Assembly: GCA_045628725.1 (NCBI GenBank)
Contig: JAZQPT010000013.1
Location: 1 to 22,340 of the forward strand
Source: JACQGD01 sp045628725
GTDB lineage: Bacteria > Patescibacteriota > Saccharimonadia > Saccharimonadales > Saccharimonadaceae
DNA: 22,340 bases
Reading direction: 5' to 3'
Below the pieces are notes generated by a model. It was given only the letters and a program-made list of their open reading frames with translations. It ran no database searches and was not told the DNA's origin. Every line of letters begins with the position of its first letter. Position 1 is the first letter of the stretch. Below, piece by piece: positions 1 to 5,938 of the stretch. The position numbers were made by a program, and so were the translations under genes.

Positions 1-11
1 AGATTTACTGC

Positions 12-17
12 TATAAT
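12..17 (+). promoter_or_regulatory. -10 box of tRNA-Gly
   Basis: TATAAT preceded by TGC (extended -10 form), ending 17 bases before the tRNA 5' end. No clear -35 can be judged because the window starts here. Confidence 0.7.
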
Positions 18-34
18 ATCCAGTGGTAGCCTAT

Positions 35-109
35 GCGGGCGTCGTATAATGGCTAATATGTCTGCCTTCCAAGCAAACGATGAGAGTTCGATTCTCTCCG
101 CCCGCACCA
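35..109 (+). tRNA. tRNA-Gly (anticodon TCC)
   Basis: The acceptor stem GCGGGCG (35-41) pairs with CGCCCGC (99-105), followed by discriminator A106 and an encoded CCA (107-109). The D stem is GTAT/ATAT. The anticodon loop CTTCCAA (66-72) gives anticodon TCC (68-70). The T arm is GAGAG/CTCTC around TTCGATT. The anticodon stem has one C62-A76 mismatch. Its last 17 bases recur downstream at 1455-1471, and 10 of them at 1287-1296, so this tRNA appears to be an integration target. Confidence 0.95.
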
Positions 110-163
110 AAGAGATTATGCTTAAAATACTTCGTAAGAGGTATTTTTTGTTTACTGTCATAC
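93..163 (+). repeat. Direct repeat, tRNA-Gly 3' end plus downstream segment (copy 1)
   Basis: This copy runs from the last 17 bases of the tRNA (TCTCTCCGCCCGCACCA) through the terminator hairpin to the promoter of the next gene. The matching copy is at 1455-1524. The tRNA part is identical and the rest is diverged but collinear (shared CTTCGTA, GTA-TTTTGTTT and TCAT blocks). It looks like an attachment-site duplication 1362 bases apart. Confidence 0.75.
124..149 (+). terminator. Intrinsic terminator of tRNA-Gly
   Basis: AAAATACTTC (124-133) pairs with GAGGTATTTT (138-147, one G-T pair) around the tetraloop GTAA, and T residues follow. It sits 14 bases after the tRNA. Confidence 0.8.
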
Positions 164-169
164 ATACAC

Positions 170-175
170 TATACT
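170..175 (+). promoter_or_regulatory. -10 box of the G5 protein gene
   Basis: TATACT ends 6 bases before the ATG at 182. Transcription would start at or next to the start codon (leaderless mRNA). Confidence 0.6.
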
Positions 176-181
176 CATTAC

Positions 182-1180
182 ATGAATAAAAGAAGTAACG
201 CGCGCCACCCTCAACCCAATAAGTCGAGCAAGCGTCACGAATCTACAAAAAAGAAAACTAAGAATCAGAGTTTTTACTTTTTATCGAGATTTATACCTAA
301 GAATAGAAAGGGTGTTTTTAAGTTGCTACTTGCACTGATTGTTTTCGTTGCAATTGTCGGTGCTATTCCGTTCCCGCACACGTTCTCAAAGAGCACAACG
401 GTAGATTTTGCTACTGAAAACCAAAAAAATGCTGGCCTTGAATTGGGAGATTCAAAAGTCCTCCAAGAAGGCCGCGATGGTACTAAGGTCGTTAACATTG
501 AATCATTCCAGAGTATATGGGGCAGACTGCTCGGCCTTGAACCTATCCAGCAAAAAGAAGTAAGCGAGAAAATCGTAGATAAACCAGTAAGTAAAATTGT
601 CGCTAATGGATCCAAAAAGTATCAGTATATGATGTGCTCCGACGGTAGATATAGGTATTATACCGATGAGCAATTCAAGGATCCCAACACTGGTTTTACG
701 AGCAAGAGTGAGGATAATTGCAAAGCAAACAACCAGGGAACAATGGTTAAACTCGCTGACTCACCTGACGGAACTGTGAATAATCAGGCGCCGCCAAGCC
801 TAGTCAGTAGAGCACCCGTCTCTCCAGGATGTAAGGAAATACCCGTACCTTTCGGGACGGAATATCAAAACGCATCTTATCTTCCGAGAGGTACACAACA
901 GGTAGCATCACAGGGAATGAATGGCTATATACTAAGATGTCCTGGAAGCTCAGATATTAAAGTATCGGGAGTAAACCAGTTAGTGCTCGTCGGCACAGGC
1001 AAAACCGCCGAAGAAATTCAGGCCGAGAAAGATGCCGCGGAAGTTGCAAGGCAACAAGAAGAAAACGCGAGAACCCAAGCGTACTACCTTAATTTAGCTA
1101 ACTGCATCCAAAATTTGAAAGCTCAGGGAATGCAACAAAGTTCAGCAGAATATCATTGCAAAAGCATTATACGGCGCTAA
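182..1180 (+). CDS. G5-domain membrane-anchored protein
   Basis: A 332-residue protein, probably anchored in the membrane and displayed outside. The N-terminus is very basic (residues 1-44, many K/R), followed by one membrane helix (about 45-63). Residues 66-145 resemble a G5 domain (LxxGDSKVLQEGRDG, then a V-P-V-x-x-IV-x-x-G ending), and residues 218-272 form a shorter G5-like copy (LPRGTQQVASQGMNG, ending VLVGTG). A charged, coiled-coil-prone stretch (275-300) and a Cys-containing tail follow. G5 domains are linked to binding of cell-wall or sugar components in surface proteins. The reading frame is open upstream to 80, but that lies inside the tRNA; ATG 182 is chosen because TATACT sits 6 bases before it. 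The gene lies between two copies of the tRNA-Gly 3' end, which suggests acquisition as a unit. Confidence 0.8.
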   Translation: MNKRSNARHPQPNKSSKRHESTKKKTKNQSFYFLSRFIPKNRKGVFKLLLALIVFVAIVGAIPFPHTFSKSTTVDFATENQKNAGLELGDSKVLQEGRDGTKVVNIESFQSIWGRLLGLEPIQQKEVSEKIVDKPVSKIVANGSKKYQYMMCSDGRYRYYTDEQFKDPNTGFTSKSEDNCKANNQGTMVKLADSPDGTVNNQAPPSLVSRAPVSPGCKEIPVPFGTEYQNASYLPRGTQQVASQGMNGYILRCPGSSDIKVSGVNQLVLVGTGKTAEEIQAEKDAAEVARQQEENARTQAYYLNLANCIQNLKAQGMQQSSAEYHCKSIIRR

Positions 1181-1286
1181 AAAGATTGTGATACCGAGCT
1201 GACACCGAGATATTGCTGAGCGAGATTGATTTCTTTCGCGATCATTACGACAGACTGATAGTATTTTGTTCTGAATACTTCTACTA

Positions 1287-1296
1287 GCCCGCACCA
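1287..1296 (+). repeat. tRNA-Gly 3' end fragment
   Basis: GCCCGCACCA is identical to the last 10 bases of tRNA-Gly (100-109), CCA included. It is fused directly to a terminator hairpin that begins in its CCA. It may be a second displaced tRNA end left by an earlier integration. Bases 1181-1527 otherwise hold only hairpins, the next repeat copy and a promoter. Confidence 0.55.
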
Positions 1297-1334
1297 TTAA
1301 AAATCACTCACCTTGCGTGGGTGCTTTTTAATGG
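1294..1334. terminator. Bidirectional intrinsic terminator
   Basis: CCATTAAAAA (1294-1303) pairs perfectly with TTTTTAATGG (1325-1334). The upper stem is CACTCAC (1305-1311) with GTGGGTG (1317-1323), around the loop CTTGC. The A-tract/T-tract design should end transcription in both directions. It closes the G5 gene unit. Confidence 0.75.
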
Positions 1335-1484
1335 TATGTGTTGAATATTGAAATCTCATCAGAGCGAGCGAAGCAAGTCAGACGAGATTTCGATAGCAAG
1401 AAGCAGAACAGAGAAGTTTACTTTTCTGAACGCGACGCTGCTATATCCTGATACTCTCTCCGCCCGCACCATAGAGTCTATACG

Positions 1485-1509
1485 AAATCACTTCGTAGGA
1501 AGTACTTTT
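1485..1509 (+). terminator. Decayed copy of the tRNA-Gly terminator
   Basis: ACTTC (1490-1494) pairs with GAAGT (1499-1503) around GTAG; two mismatches follow, then AAA with TTT and a T-rich tail. It corresponds to the hairpin at 124-149. Confidence 0.5.
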
Positions 1510-1515
1510 GTTTGC

Positions 1516-1521
1516 TATCAT
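1516..1521 (+). promoter_or_regulatory. -10 box of the 2H phosphoesterase gene
   Basis: TATCAT with an upstream TGC, ending 6 bases before the ATG at 1528. This is the leaderless arrangement. Confidence 0.55.
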
Positions 1522-1527
1522 CATCTT

Positions 1528-2007
1528 ATGAAATATTCACAAAAATACGTCCTTGTCTCTTTTTTACACCCTATGGAGGTTGATACTGAATTTACAATGA
1601 CCGACTGGCCACTACATATAACATTTGCTGACGTATTTGCTATTGAACTAACTGTCGACATAAAACGACAACTTACAGATTTAATTGCACTGCAGCCATC
1701 ACTACGCTTAACCGCAGGAGAAGATGCAATCTTAGGTACGACAAAAGTAGCATTAATAAACAACACTAGTGAACTTCAATATCTTCATAATAAAATTATA
1801 GATCTACTAGAGCTGAATGGTGCTGAATTTAATACACCTGAATTTACTCGAACTGGCTTTCTGCCGCACTCTACTGTTCAAAAAACAGCAAGACTGCATG
1901 CAGGCGATGAAGTTGAAATAACATCCATCTCACTTGTTGACATGTTCCCTGGTGGCGACTGGCAGCAGCGAAAAGTAGTGAATAACTTTAATCTAAGAAA
2001 AGCTTAG
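1528..2007 (+). CDS. 2H phosphoesterase (LigT/2'-5' RNA ligase-like)
   Basis: A 159-residue cytoplasmic protein with the two H-x-T/S signatures of the 2H phosphoesterase superfamily: H30-I-T32 in PLHITFADVF and H114-S-T116 in LPHSTVQK. This family cleaves or forms 2',5' or 2',3'-cyclic phosphodiester bonds in RNA ends and small cyclic nucleotides. The length is slightly below the usual 180-190 residues of bacterial LigT, but both motifs are in place. The start is the ATG 6 bases after TATCAT; the frame stays open upstream to 1348, but that stretch runs through the tRNA-derived repeat and hairpins and looks noncoding. The substrate cannot be told from sequence. Confidence 0.8.
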   Translation: MKYSQKYVLVSFLHPMEVDTEFTMTDWPLHITFADVFAIELTVDIKRQLTDLIALQPSLRLTAGEDAILGTTKVALINNTSELQYLHNKIIDLLELNGAEFNTPEFTRTGFLPHSTVQKTARLHAGDEVEITSISLVDMFPGGDWQQRKVVNNFNLRKA

Positions 2008-2101
2008 TTCGGATTTCATCTACGGCCCTGACTCGCCGAGATTAGTAAAAGTGATTCACTAGAAGTGGTTTTTGCTTCAATGTATTTAGCTGAGAGTACC
2101 C

Positions 2102-2107
2102 TATAAT
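2102..2107 (+). promoter_or_regulatory. -10 box
   Basis: TATAAT, 9 bases before ATG 2117. The sequence from here into the start codon (TATAAT, AT-rich spacer, ATGATTAAA) resembles the one at 2839-2860. Confidence 0.6.
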
Positions 2108-2116
2108 AAATTAATT

Positions 2117-2752
2117 ATGATTAAAATAACACACAAACGGAAATGGCTTATTGTTTTTAGTAGTATTGGCATTGTTGTCGTACTTGGGGTTTTGTTAGTG
2201 TTGAACTTGAATAAGGCTCCTCTCGCGTCGGGCGTTAAAGATCCAGCTCCGGTATTTACTTTTAATGGGTCGAAAGCACCGGGATGGTGGGCGGTCAAAA
2301 ACTACAACAGCCAAGCATCTACGAGCACCGAGAGTGAATACCAAGGAAGTGAGCCTATAGATAAGTTGCCTATTGCTAGTATAAATGTAAATAAAGGTAA
2401 AGACGGCGAATACGCGACGGCCTGTTTCGTGATGTTCACGTACTACGATTACAGGACGGATATTGCGAAATTGAAAGCCGAAAAAGACGCAGGAACCACA
2501 CAAGGTGAGTCGAAGTTTCAAAATGTTGGTGATATGCAATCGACGATCAGTACACCCGAAGGAATTAAGTCTTACACTTTAACGAAATACGAGTTGAGCG
2601 GCCCCGGAACAGAAAACTCTATGAAAGGAATGAGCTATGGATGGGTTGAACTGAATGATGGATATATCCAAGTAAGCGGAGTATGTCCGACCGAAACTGA
2701 ATTAGACGACACCGCCCATATTTCTGAAGCCGTATCGCTAGCTAAGCCATAA
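2117..2752 (+). CDS. Membrane-anchored extracytoplasmic protein of unknown function
   Basis: 211 residues. A basic start (KITHKRKW) and one membrane helix (about 10-31) are followed by a soluble domain of about 180 residues, presumably outside the cell. The soluble part is rich in S/T/G/N, has only two cysteines (in ACFVMF and GVCPTE, possibly a disulfide) and several aromatic pairs (PGWWAV, TYYDYR). I recognise no family. It resembles in layout the many short single-helix secreted proteins of Patescibacteria. The start is fixed by the TATAAT box 9 bases upstream. It stands alone with its own promoter and a hairpin after its stop. Confidence 0.75.
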   Translation: MIKITHKRKWLIVFSSIGIVVVLGVLLVLNLNKAPLASGVKDPAPVFTFNGSKAPGWWAVKNYNSQASTSTESEYQGSEPIDKLPIASINVNKGKDGEYATACFVMFTYYDYRTDIAKLKAEKDAGTTQGESKFQNVGDMQSTISTPEGIKSYTLTKYELSGPGTENSMKGMSYGWVELNDGYIQVSGVCPTETELDDTAHISEAVSLAKP

Positions 2753-2756
2753 CCGC

Positions 2757-2776
2757 TTCACCTACGGCAAGGTGAA
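2757..2776 (+). terminator. Terminator-like hairpin
   Basis: TTCACCT (2757-2763) pairs with AGGTGAA (2770-2776) around ACGGCA. Only a short TTTA follows, so termination strength is uncertain. It lies 5 bases after the preceding stop. Confidence 0.5.
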
Positions 2777-2838
2777 TTTACCGCACCAAATCACGACACG
2801 ACAGGCAACATCGTCACTTCTGCATTTATCGCTTATGC

Positions 2839-2844
2839 TATAAT
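2839..2844 (+). promoter_or_regulatory. -10 box of the pilin gene
   Basis: TGCTATAAT (extended -10) followed at once by a second TATAAT (2845-2850). The first lies 7 bases before ATG 2852, the usual leaderless distance in this window. Confidence 0.65.
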
Positions 2845-2851
2845 TATAATT

Positions 2852-3526
2852 ATGATTAAACGCTCTTATAGACGTGGTTTTACCATTGTAGAGCTACTGG
2901 TTGTTATCGTAGTGATCGGTATATTAGCAAGCATAGTTATAGTTGCCTATAACGGTATTCAAGATAGGGCAAAATCAGCTACTGTCGCAGGCGCCATAAA
3001 CGCATATGAAAACATGCTTAGAGTATACAGTGCATCTAATGGTGGTCAGTTCCCGTTTCCGACGCCGTACGGAGTGCTCTATACGTCGACAAACACCGAA
3101 GCATTATGTATCGGTTCAGCGAGTGATTTTCCAGCCGATTCTGCAAACGGATTTTTAGCAAACGAATGTTCTATATCTACGCAAGGTGGCGGCTCTCGCG
3201 TCGTATTTGCAAAGTTTACCCCGACGCAAAGCCTTGCGACCGCACTTGCCCCGTATGCTTCGAGTAGCTCGAACTTTTCCATTCCCCTCACGGTCGTGTC
3301 TTATCCATGGGATACTCGCGTTTACAAGGAAAGAGGCATTTACTACCGTAATGTCTATCAGGGTGCTAATACGCATGTCCATTTAGGGTATCAAATTAAA
3401 GGCAATAAATGTGCAACGAGTTCACACAAATTGATTTCATATGACGCAGGATCAAATAACTCCTATTGCATGTCTATTATATACGAGAATAATCCAGGCA
3501 ATTTTGATTGGGATTTTTACGATTGA
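2852..3526 (+). CDS. Type IV pilin-like protein with prepilin cleavage motif
   Basis: 224 residues. A short basic leader ends at G9; the prepilin peptidase site G9/F10 is followed by TIVELLVVIVVIGIL with the conserved Glu at mature position +5 (E14), then a 20-residue hydrophobic helix that anchors the subunit and forms the fibre core. The globular part is long, rich in S/G/N/Y, and has four cysteines (in ALCIG, NECSI, NKCAT and SYCMS) that could form disulfides. Pilins polymerise into surface fibres; in Saccharibacteria type IV pili serve motility and host contact. No pilus assembly genes lie nearby, so this is an orphan subunit, perhaps a variant or minor pilin. Confidence 0.88.
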   Translation: MIKRSYRRGFTIVELLVVIVVIGILASIVIVAYNGIQDRAKSATVAGAINAYENMLRVYSASNGGQFPFPTPYGVLYTSTNTEALCIGSASDFPADSANGFLANECSISTQGGGSRVVFAKFTPTQSLATALAPYASSSSNFSIPLTVVSYPWDTRVYKERGIYYRNVYQGANTHVHLGYQIKGNKCATSSHKLISYDAGSNNSYCMSIIYENNPGNFDWDFYD

Positions 3527-3546
3527 TTGTCGTTAATCTAGAGTTC

Positions 3547-4322
3547 TCAAACCTCTAACATCGCAGCAATAATCGCCTCGTACGCTTTGTAGGCATTTTG
3601 CTGATTATACTTCGAGTATCGACTGTAGCGCTCCATCATTATCCCGTCGTTTACTTCTAAAATCATATGGCTTCCGTCACTCAGTTCGACAATATCGACA
3701 GCGCATACTCGCAGTCCTAGTGCACGTTGTGCGCGCACGGCAATATGTATCATATCGTCTGTCGGGATTATATCGATAGGCGTCGCACCTTTACCTAAAT
3801 TAAACATTTTTAGACCATCAATATCCTGAGGATGCTTATCATAACCAATGAGTACATTACCGTCTAGAATAACAAGGCGCGTTTCTTTTTGTATATCAAG
3901 ACGTGGTGATATTGCCCACGCCTCAACGCTGCTCTCGGCCAGCATATGCTGCGCATCACTACTACTAGTAAACGCCTGCACGAGATGCCCGCTCGTACCA
4001 ACGAGAGGCTTGAGTACATATTCGCTCCACTCATCGGGAAACGACAGCTGCCCTACTTTCGTCCGAACAATCGGTGGGGAACAGTAGTGATACCCGCTGC
4101 GGTCAATGGTTCATAGGCGCCCACTTTGTCTTGTGCTAGATTTGCGGATGCTGAGTTATTCAAGGAAAATTTATAGCCAAATACTCTACCGATTTTACCT
4201 GCTTGATGAATCTCTAGAATCCAGTCGTCAGAATAGCGATATAGTTTAGCCTCGCGAGCTTGGCAGATTTGCTCAATCGCCTGTACAATCCACCTGTCGA
4301 TGATATATTCACCTTGTTGCAT
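3547..4322 (-). pseudogene. ATP-grasp enzyme, frameshifted
   Basis: Two adjacent reading frames together encode one ATP-grasp protein. The N-terminal part (4322 down to about 4080) has the start and pre-ATP-grasp region, ending ITTVP. The C-terminal part has the Lys strand (EYVLKPLVGTSGHL), the E-A-W/R-L-V-I-L-DG region, NLGKGATP, and the metal-binding end DIVEL..MILEVNDG. The frames meet at GGGG 4076-4079 (CCCC on the coding strand); one more base there would give a single frame of 258 residues. The family joins a carboxylate to an amine at the cost of ATP (RimK- or ligase-like); the substrate is unknown. A TATAAT box lies 6 bases before the ATG. It could be a true mutation, a phase-variable run or a sequencing error. 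Confidence 0.8.
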
Positions 4323-4328
4323 TTAGTC

Positions 4329-4334
4329 ATTATA
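4329..4334 (-). promoter_or_regulatory. -10 box of the ATP-grasp gene
   Basis: TATAAT on the minus strand, 6 bases before the ATG ending at 4322; leaderless arrangement. Its intact state suggests the broken gene is still transcribed. Confidence 0.65.
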
Positions 4335-4377
4335 CGTCATCAACAGCGGTCTAGTGGTAATGCGCCGGATAAATAGG

Positions 4378-4383
4378 TATAAT
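4378..4383 (+). promoter_or_regulatory. -10 box ahead of the tRNA-Arg fragments
   Basis: TATAAT, whose expected start of transcription falls at about 4390-4393, exactly where the tRNA-Arg 5' fragment begins. It probably drives a precursor that includes the fragments and the complete tRNA-Arg. Confidence 0.6.
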
Positions 4384-4392
4384 ACAAATTAT

Positions 4393-4410
4393 GCCCCGAT
4401 AGCTCAGCTG
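4393..4410 (+). repeat. Direct copy of the tRNA-Arg 5' end
   Basis: GCCCCGATAGCTCAGCTG is identical to the first 18 bases of tRNA-Arg (4494-4511). The tRNA sequence then stops and unrelated sequence containing GAGCGAAGC follows. Confidence 0.85.
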
Positions 4411-4442
4411 CCGAGCGAAGCGGAAAGAGATATCTATTAGTA

Positions 4443-4475
4443 TGCTCTATCCAGCTGAACTCATAGTATCGGGAC
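4443..4475 (-). repeat. Inverted copy of the tRNA-Arg 5' half
   Basis: TGCTCTATCCAGCTGA (4443-4458) is the exact reverse complement of 4505-4520 in tRNA-Arg. TATCGGGAC (4467-4475) continues the match to the tRNA 5' end with one mismatch, after a 6-base insertion. It can pair either with the direct fragment at 4393-4410 or with the real tRNA. Confidence 0.85.
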
Positions 4476-4493
4476 AGTTAGTTACATATGCGT

Positions 4494-4570
4494 GCCCCGA
4501 TAGCTCAGCTGGATAGAGCAGAGGACTTCTAAGCCTAAGGTCGGTGGTTCGAATCCACCTCGGGGCACCA
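4494..4570 (+). tRNA. tRNA-Arg (anticodon TCT)
   Basis: The acceptor GCCCCGA (4494-4500) pairs with TCGGGGC (4560-4566); A and an encoded CCA follow. The D arm is GCTC/GAGC and the T arm is GGTGG/CCACC around TTCGAAT. The anticodon loop is CTTCTAA (4526-4532), anticodon TCT. The anticodon stem GAGGA/GCCTA has only three standard pairs, with mismatches at both ends. It is preceded by partial direct and inverted copies of itself and followed by a strong terminator. Confidence 0.93.
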
Positions 4571-4600
4571 AATCTAGGTTACAGATTAAATACATTTCGG

Positions 4601-4630
4601 ACAGATAGACCAATTTACTTGTCTATCTGT
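4601..4630 (+). terminator. Terminator of tRNA-Arg
   Basis: A perfect 10-base-pair hairpin, ACAGATAGAC (4601-4610) with GTCTATCTGT (4621-4630), with a 10-base loop and a T-rich tail (TATTTAGTTTT). Confidence 0.75.
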
Positions 4631-4689
4631 TATTTAGTTTTCGTATGATTGTTTTTTTCATAATTCGAGATTTGTATTGACATATCTTT

Positions 4690-4695
4690 TATAAT
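4690..4695 (+). promoter_or_regulatory. -10 box of the radical SAM operon
   Basis: TATAAT, 16 bases before ATG 4712, so a short leader is expected. A TTGACA at 4677-4682 is too close to serve as its -35 box. Confidence 0.6.
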
Positions 4696-4711
4696 AGGTT
4701 ATTAATTATGC

Positions 4712-5926
4712 ATGAAAGAACTAATAAACACTCTGCCGAGTCGTCATCTCGAAAAAGATACTGTTAAACTTGTGCCCTCACTTGCTGAGCGCACCGACCT
4801 CAATCTGCTTAGTGAAGCTGCCCAAGAACTCGTGAGAGCCGAGCGCACAACCCCAGTGACAATCGGACAGGATACTAGCTTACGACCAAAAATACTTGAT
4901 AAATGCGGTATGGCATGTGCATTTTGCCACAATGAAGGAACACCTGTGGCAAGTGCATACTCCAATAGTATTGACTTACCTCTTATGTCTTATGGCGGCG
5001 ACCGAGTATCTGTCTTCGAAGCAAACAATGGCGTCAATTTCTTGCCAGGCAGTATGGAACCCGATGAAGATTTTAGCGATACTCTTTTGATACTAGGAGA
5101 AAGTTTAGGCCTTAACGAACTCCATCTTACCGGCGGTGAGCCGACACTCCATCGCAGTCTTCCTGAACTTATTAGGCTTGCAAAAAAATCTGGCTATAAG
5201 GTAAAAATGACTTCAAATGGCGAGACTGGTGGCAGGCTTATGTCGGCATACGCAGAGGCAGGGCTAGATAAAATCAATTTTAGCATCTTTGGCACCACCC
5301 CCGAAGAACTCGCTGCAGTGCAAGGAGGTAAATTCAATAATTTAAATCTTGCGGAAGCAAAATTAAATTCTCTACATAGGTCAATCACTGCGGCACTTGA
5401 AAATGGGATCAAAGTAGATGCGAATATAGTAATGTCAAACTTTTCGCATGCAGAACGTGTCGCAAGAATTATTGATCAGTATGACGAAAGAGTTTCAATA
5501 CGAATATTAGGAGATCTAGACGCTGGAATAGAATCAACAAATGCTATCTATGAGTTCCTCGCCTTACTTAATGCTACGCCGAATGAATACCAAATTGAAG
5601 CAGGCAGCTCAAACGCTAGAGTACGCTATACACTACCAGAGGGAAGACATATATATTTTAAACAAATTAGAAAAACAACTTTACCCGAAACCTGCTCAAC
5701 ATGCCCAATGAATAATACTGAAGACTGCTCTGAAGGCTACTACGGTGTCAGGCTGTATATCGACAATCATAGGCAATATAAAGTTGGCGTATGCTTGCAA
5801 CGCATGGATTTAACCGAGAATATTACTGATTTCATGTCTGGTGATAAGATACGAGAAATACAAACGCACAAGGAACAGGAAAAAACACAGCTAATGCTAC
5901 AATATAGCGATAGATTAAAAATTTAA
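4712..5926 (+). CDS. Radical SAM enzyme with C-terminal auxiliary cluster (MoaA-like layout)
   Basis: 404 residues. The radical SAM cluster motif C65-x3-C69-x2-C72 lies in CGMACAFCHNEG, and the SAM-binding motif GGEP is at 141-144, followed by MTSNG and a TIM-barrel-like region. Near the C-terminus C328, C331, C339 and C361 (in TCSTCP, DCSEG and VGVCLQ) can hold a second iron-sulfur cluster, as in MoaA and SPASM/twitch enzymes. Such enzymes use the 5'-deoxyadenosyl radical; MoaA itself rearranges GTP. The FCHNEG form and a 60-residue N-terminal extension argue against true MoaA, and no other molybdopterin genes are present. It is the first gene of an operon with a CYTH enzyme and a P-loop kinase, which suggests a nucleotide substrate (inference). 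Confidence 0.85.
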   Translation: MKELINTLPSRHLEKDTVKLVPSLAERTDLNLLSEAAQELVRAERTTPVTIGQDTSLRPKILDKCGMACAFCHNEGTPVASAYSNSIDLPLMSYGGDRVSVFEANNGVNFLPGSMEPDEDFSDTLLILGESLGLNELHLTGGEPTLHRSLPELIRLAKKSGYKVKMTSNGETGGRLMSAYAEAGLDKINFSIFGTTPEELAAVQGGKFNNLNLAEAKLNSLHRSITAALENGIKVDANIVMSNFSHAERVARIIDQYDERVSIRILGDLDAGIESTNAIYEFLALLNATPNEYQIEAGSSNARVRYTLPEGRHIYFKQIRKTTLPETCSTCPMNNTEDCSEGYYGVRLYIDNHRQYKVGVCLQRMDLTENITDFMSGDKIREIQTHKEQEKTQLMLQYSDRLKI

Positions 5927-5938
5927 GGAGAAAATTAT

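Larger units (their letters stand above)
1455..1524 (+). repeat. Direct repeat, tRNA-Gly 3' end plus downstream segment (copy 2)
   Basis: The 17 bases TCTCTCCGCCCGCACCA at 1455-1471 match tRNA positions 93-109 exactly, but no tRNA body precedes them. They are followed by a decayed version of the tRNA terminator and by a -10 region like those after the real tRNA. Confidence 0.75.

Noticed and set aside
80..181. Upstream extension of the G5 protein reading frame
   Set aside because: It begins inside tRNA-Gly and crosses its terminator; the -10 box fixes the start at 182.
1348..1527. Upstream extension of the 2H phosphoesterase frame
   Set aside because: It runs through hairpins, the tRNA-derived repeat and the terminator copy; ATG 1528 has the proper promoter spacing.
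2781..2788. CCGCACCA as a further tRNA-Gly 3' end copy
   Set aside because: Only eight bases match, with no terminator or promoter similarity, so chance is likely in a window this long.
4677..4682. TTGACA as a -35 box for the radical SAM operon
   Set aside because: Only 7 bases separate it from TATAAT, while about 17 are needed.
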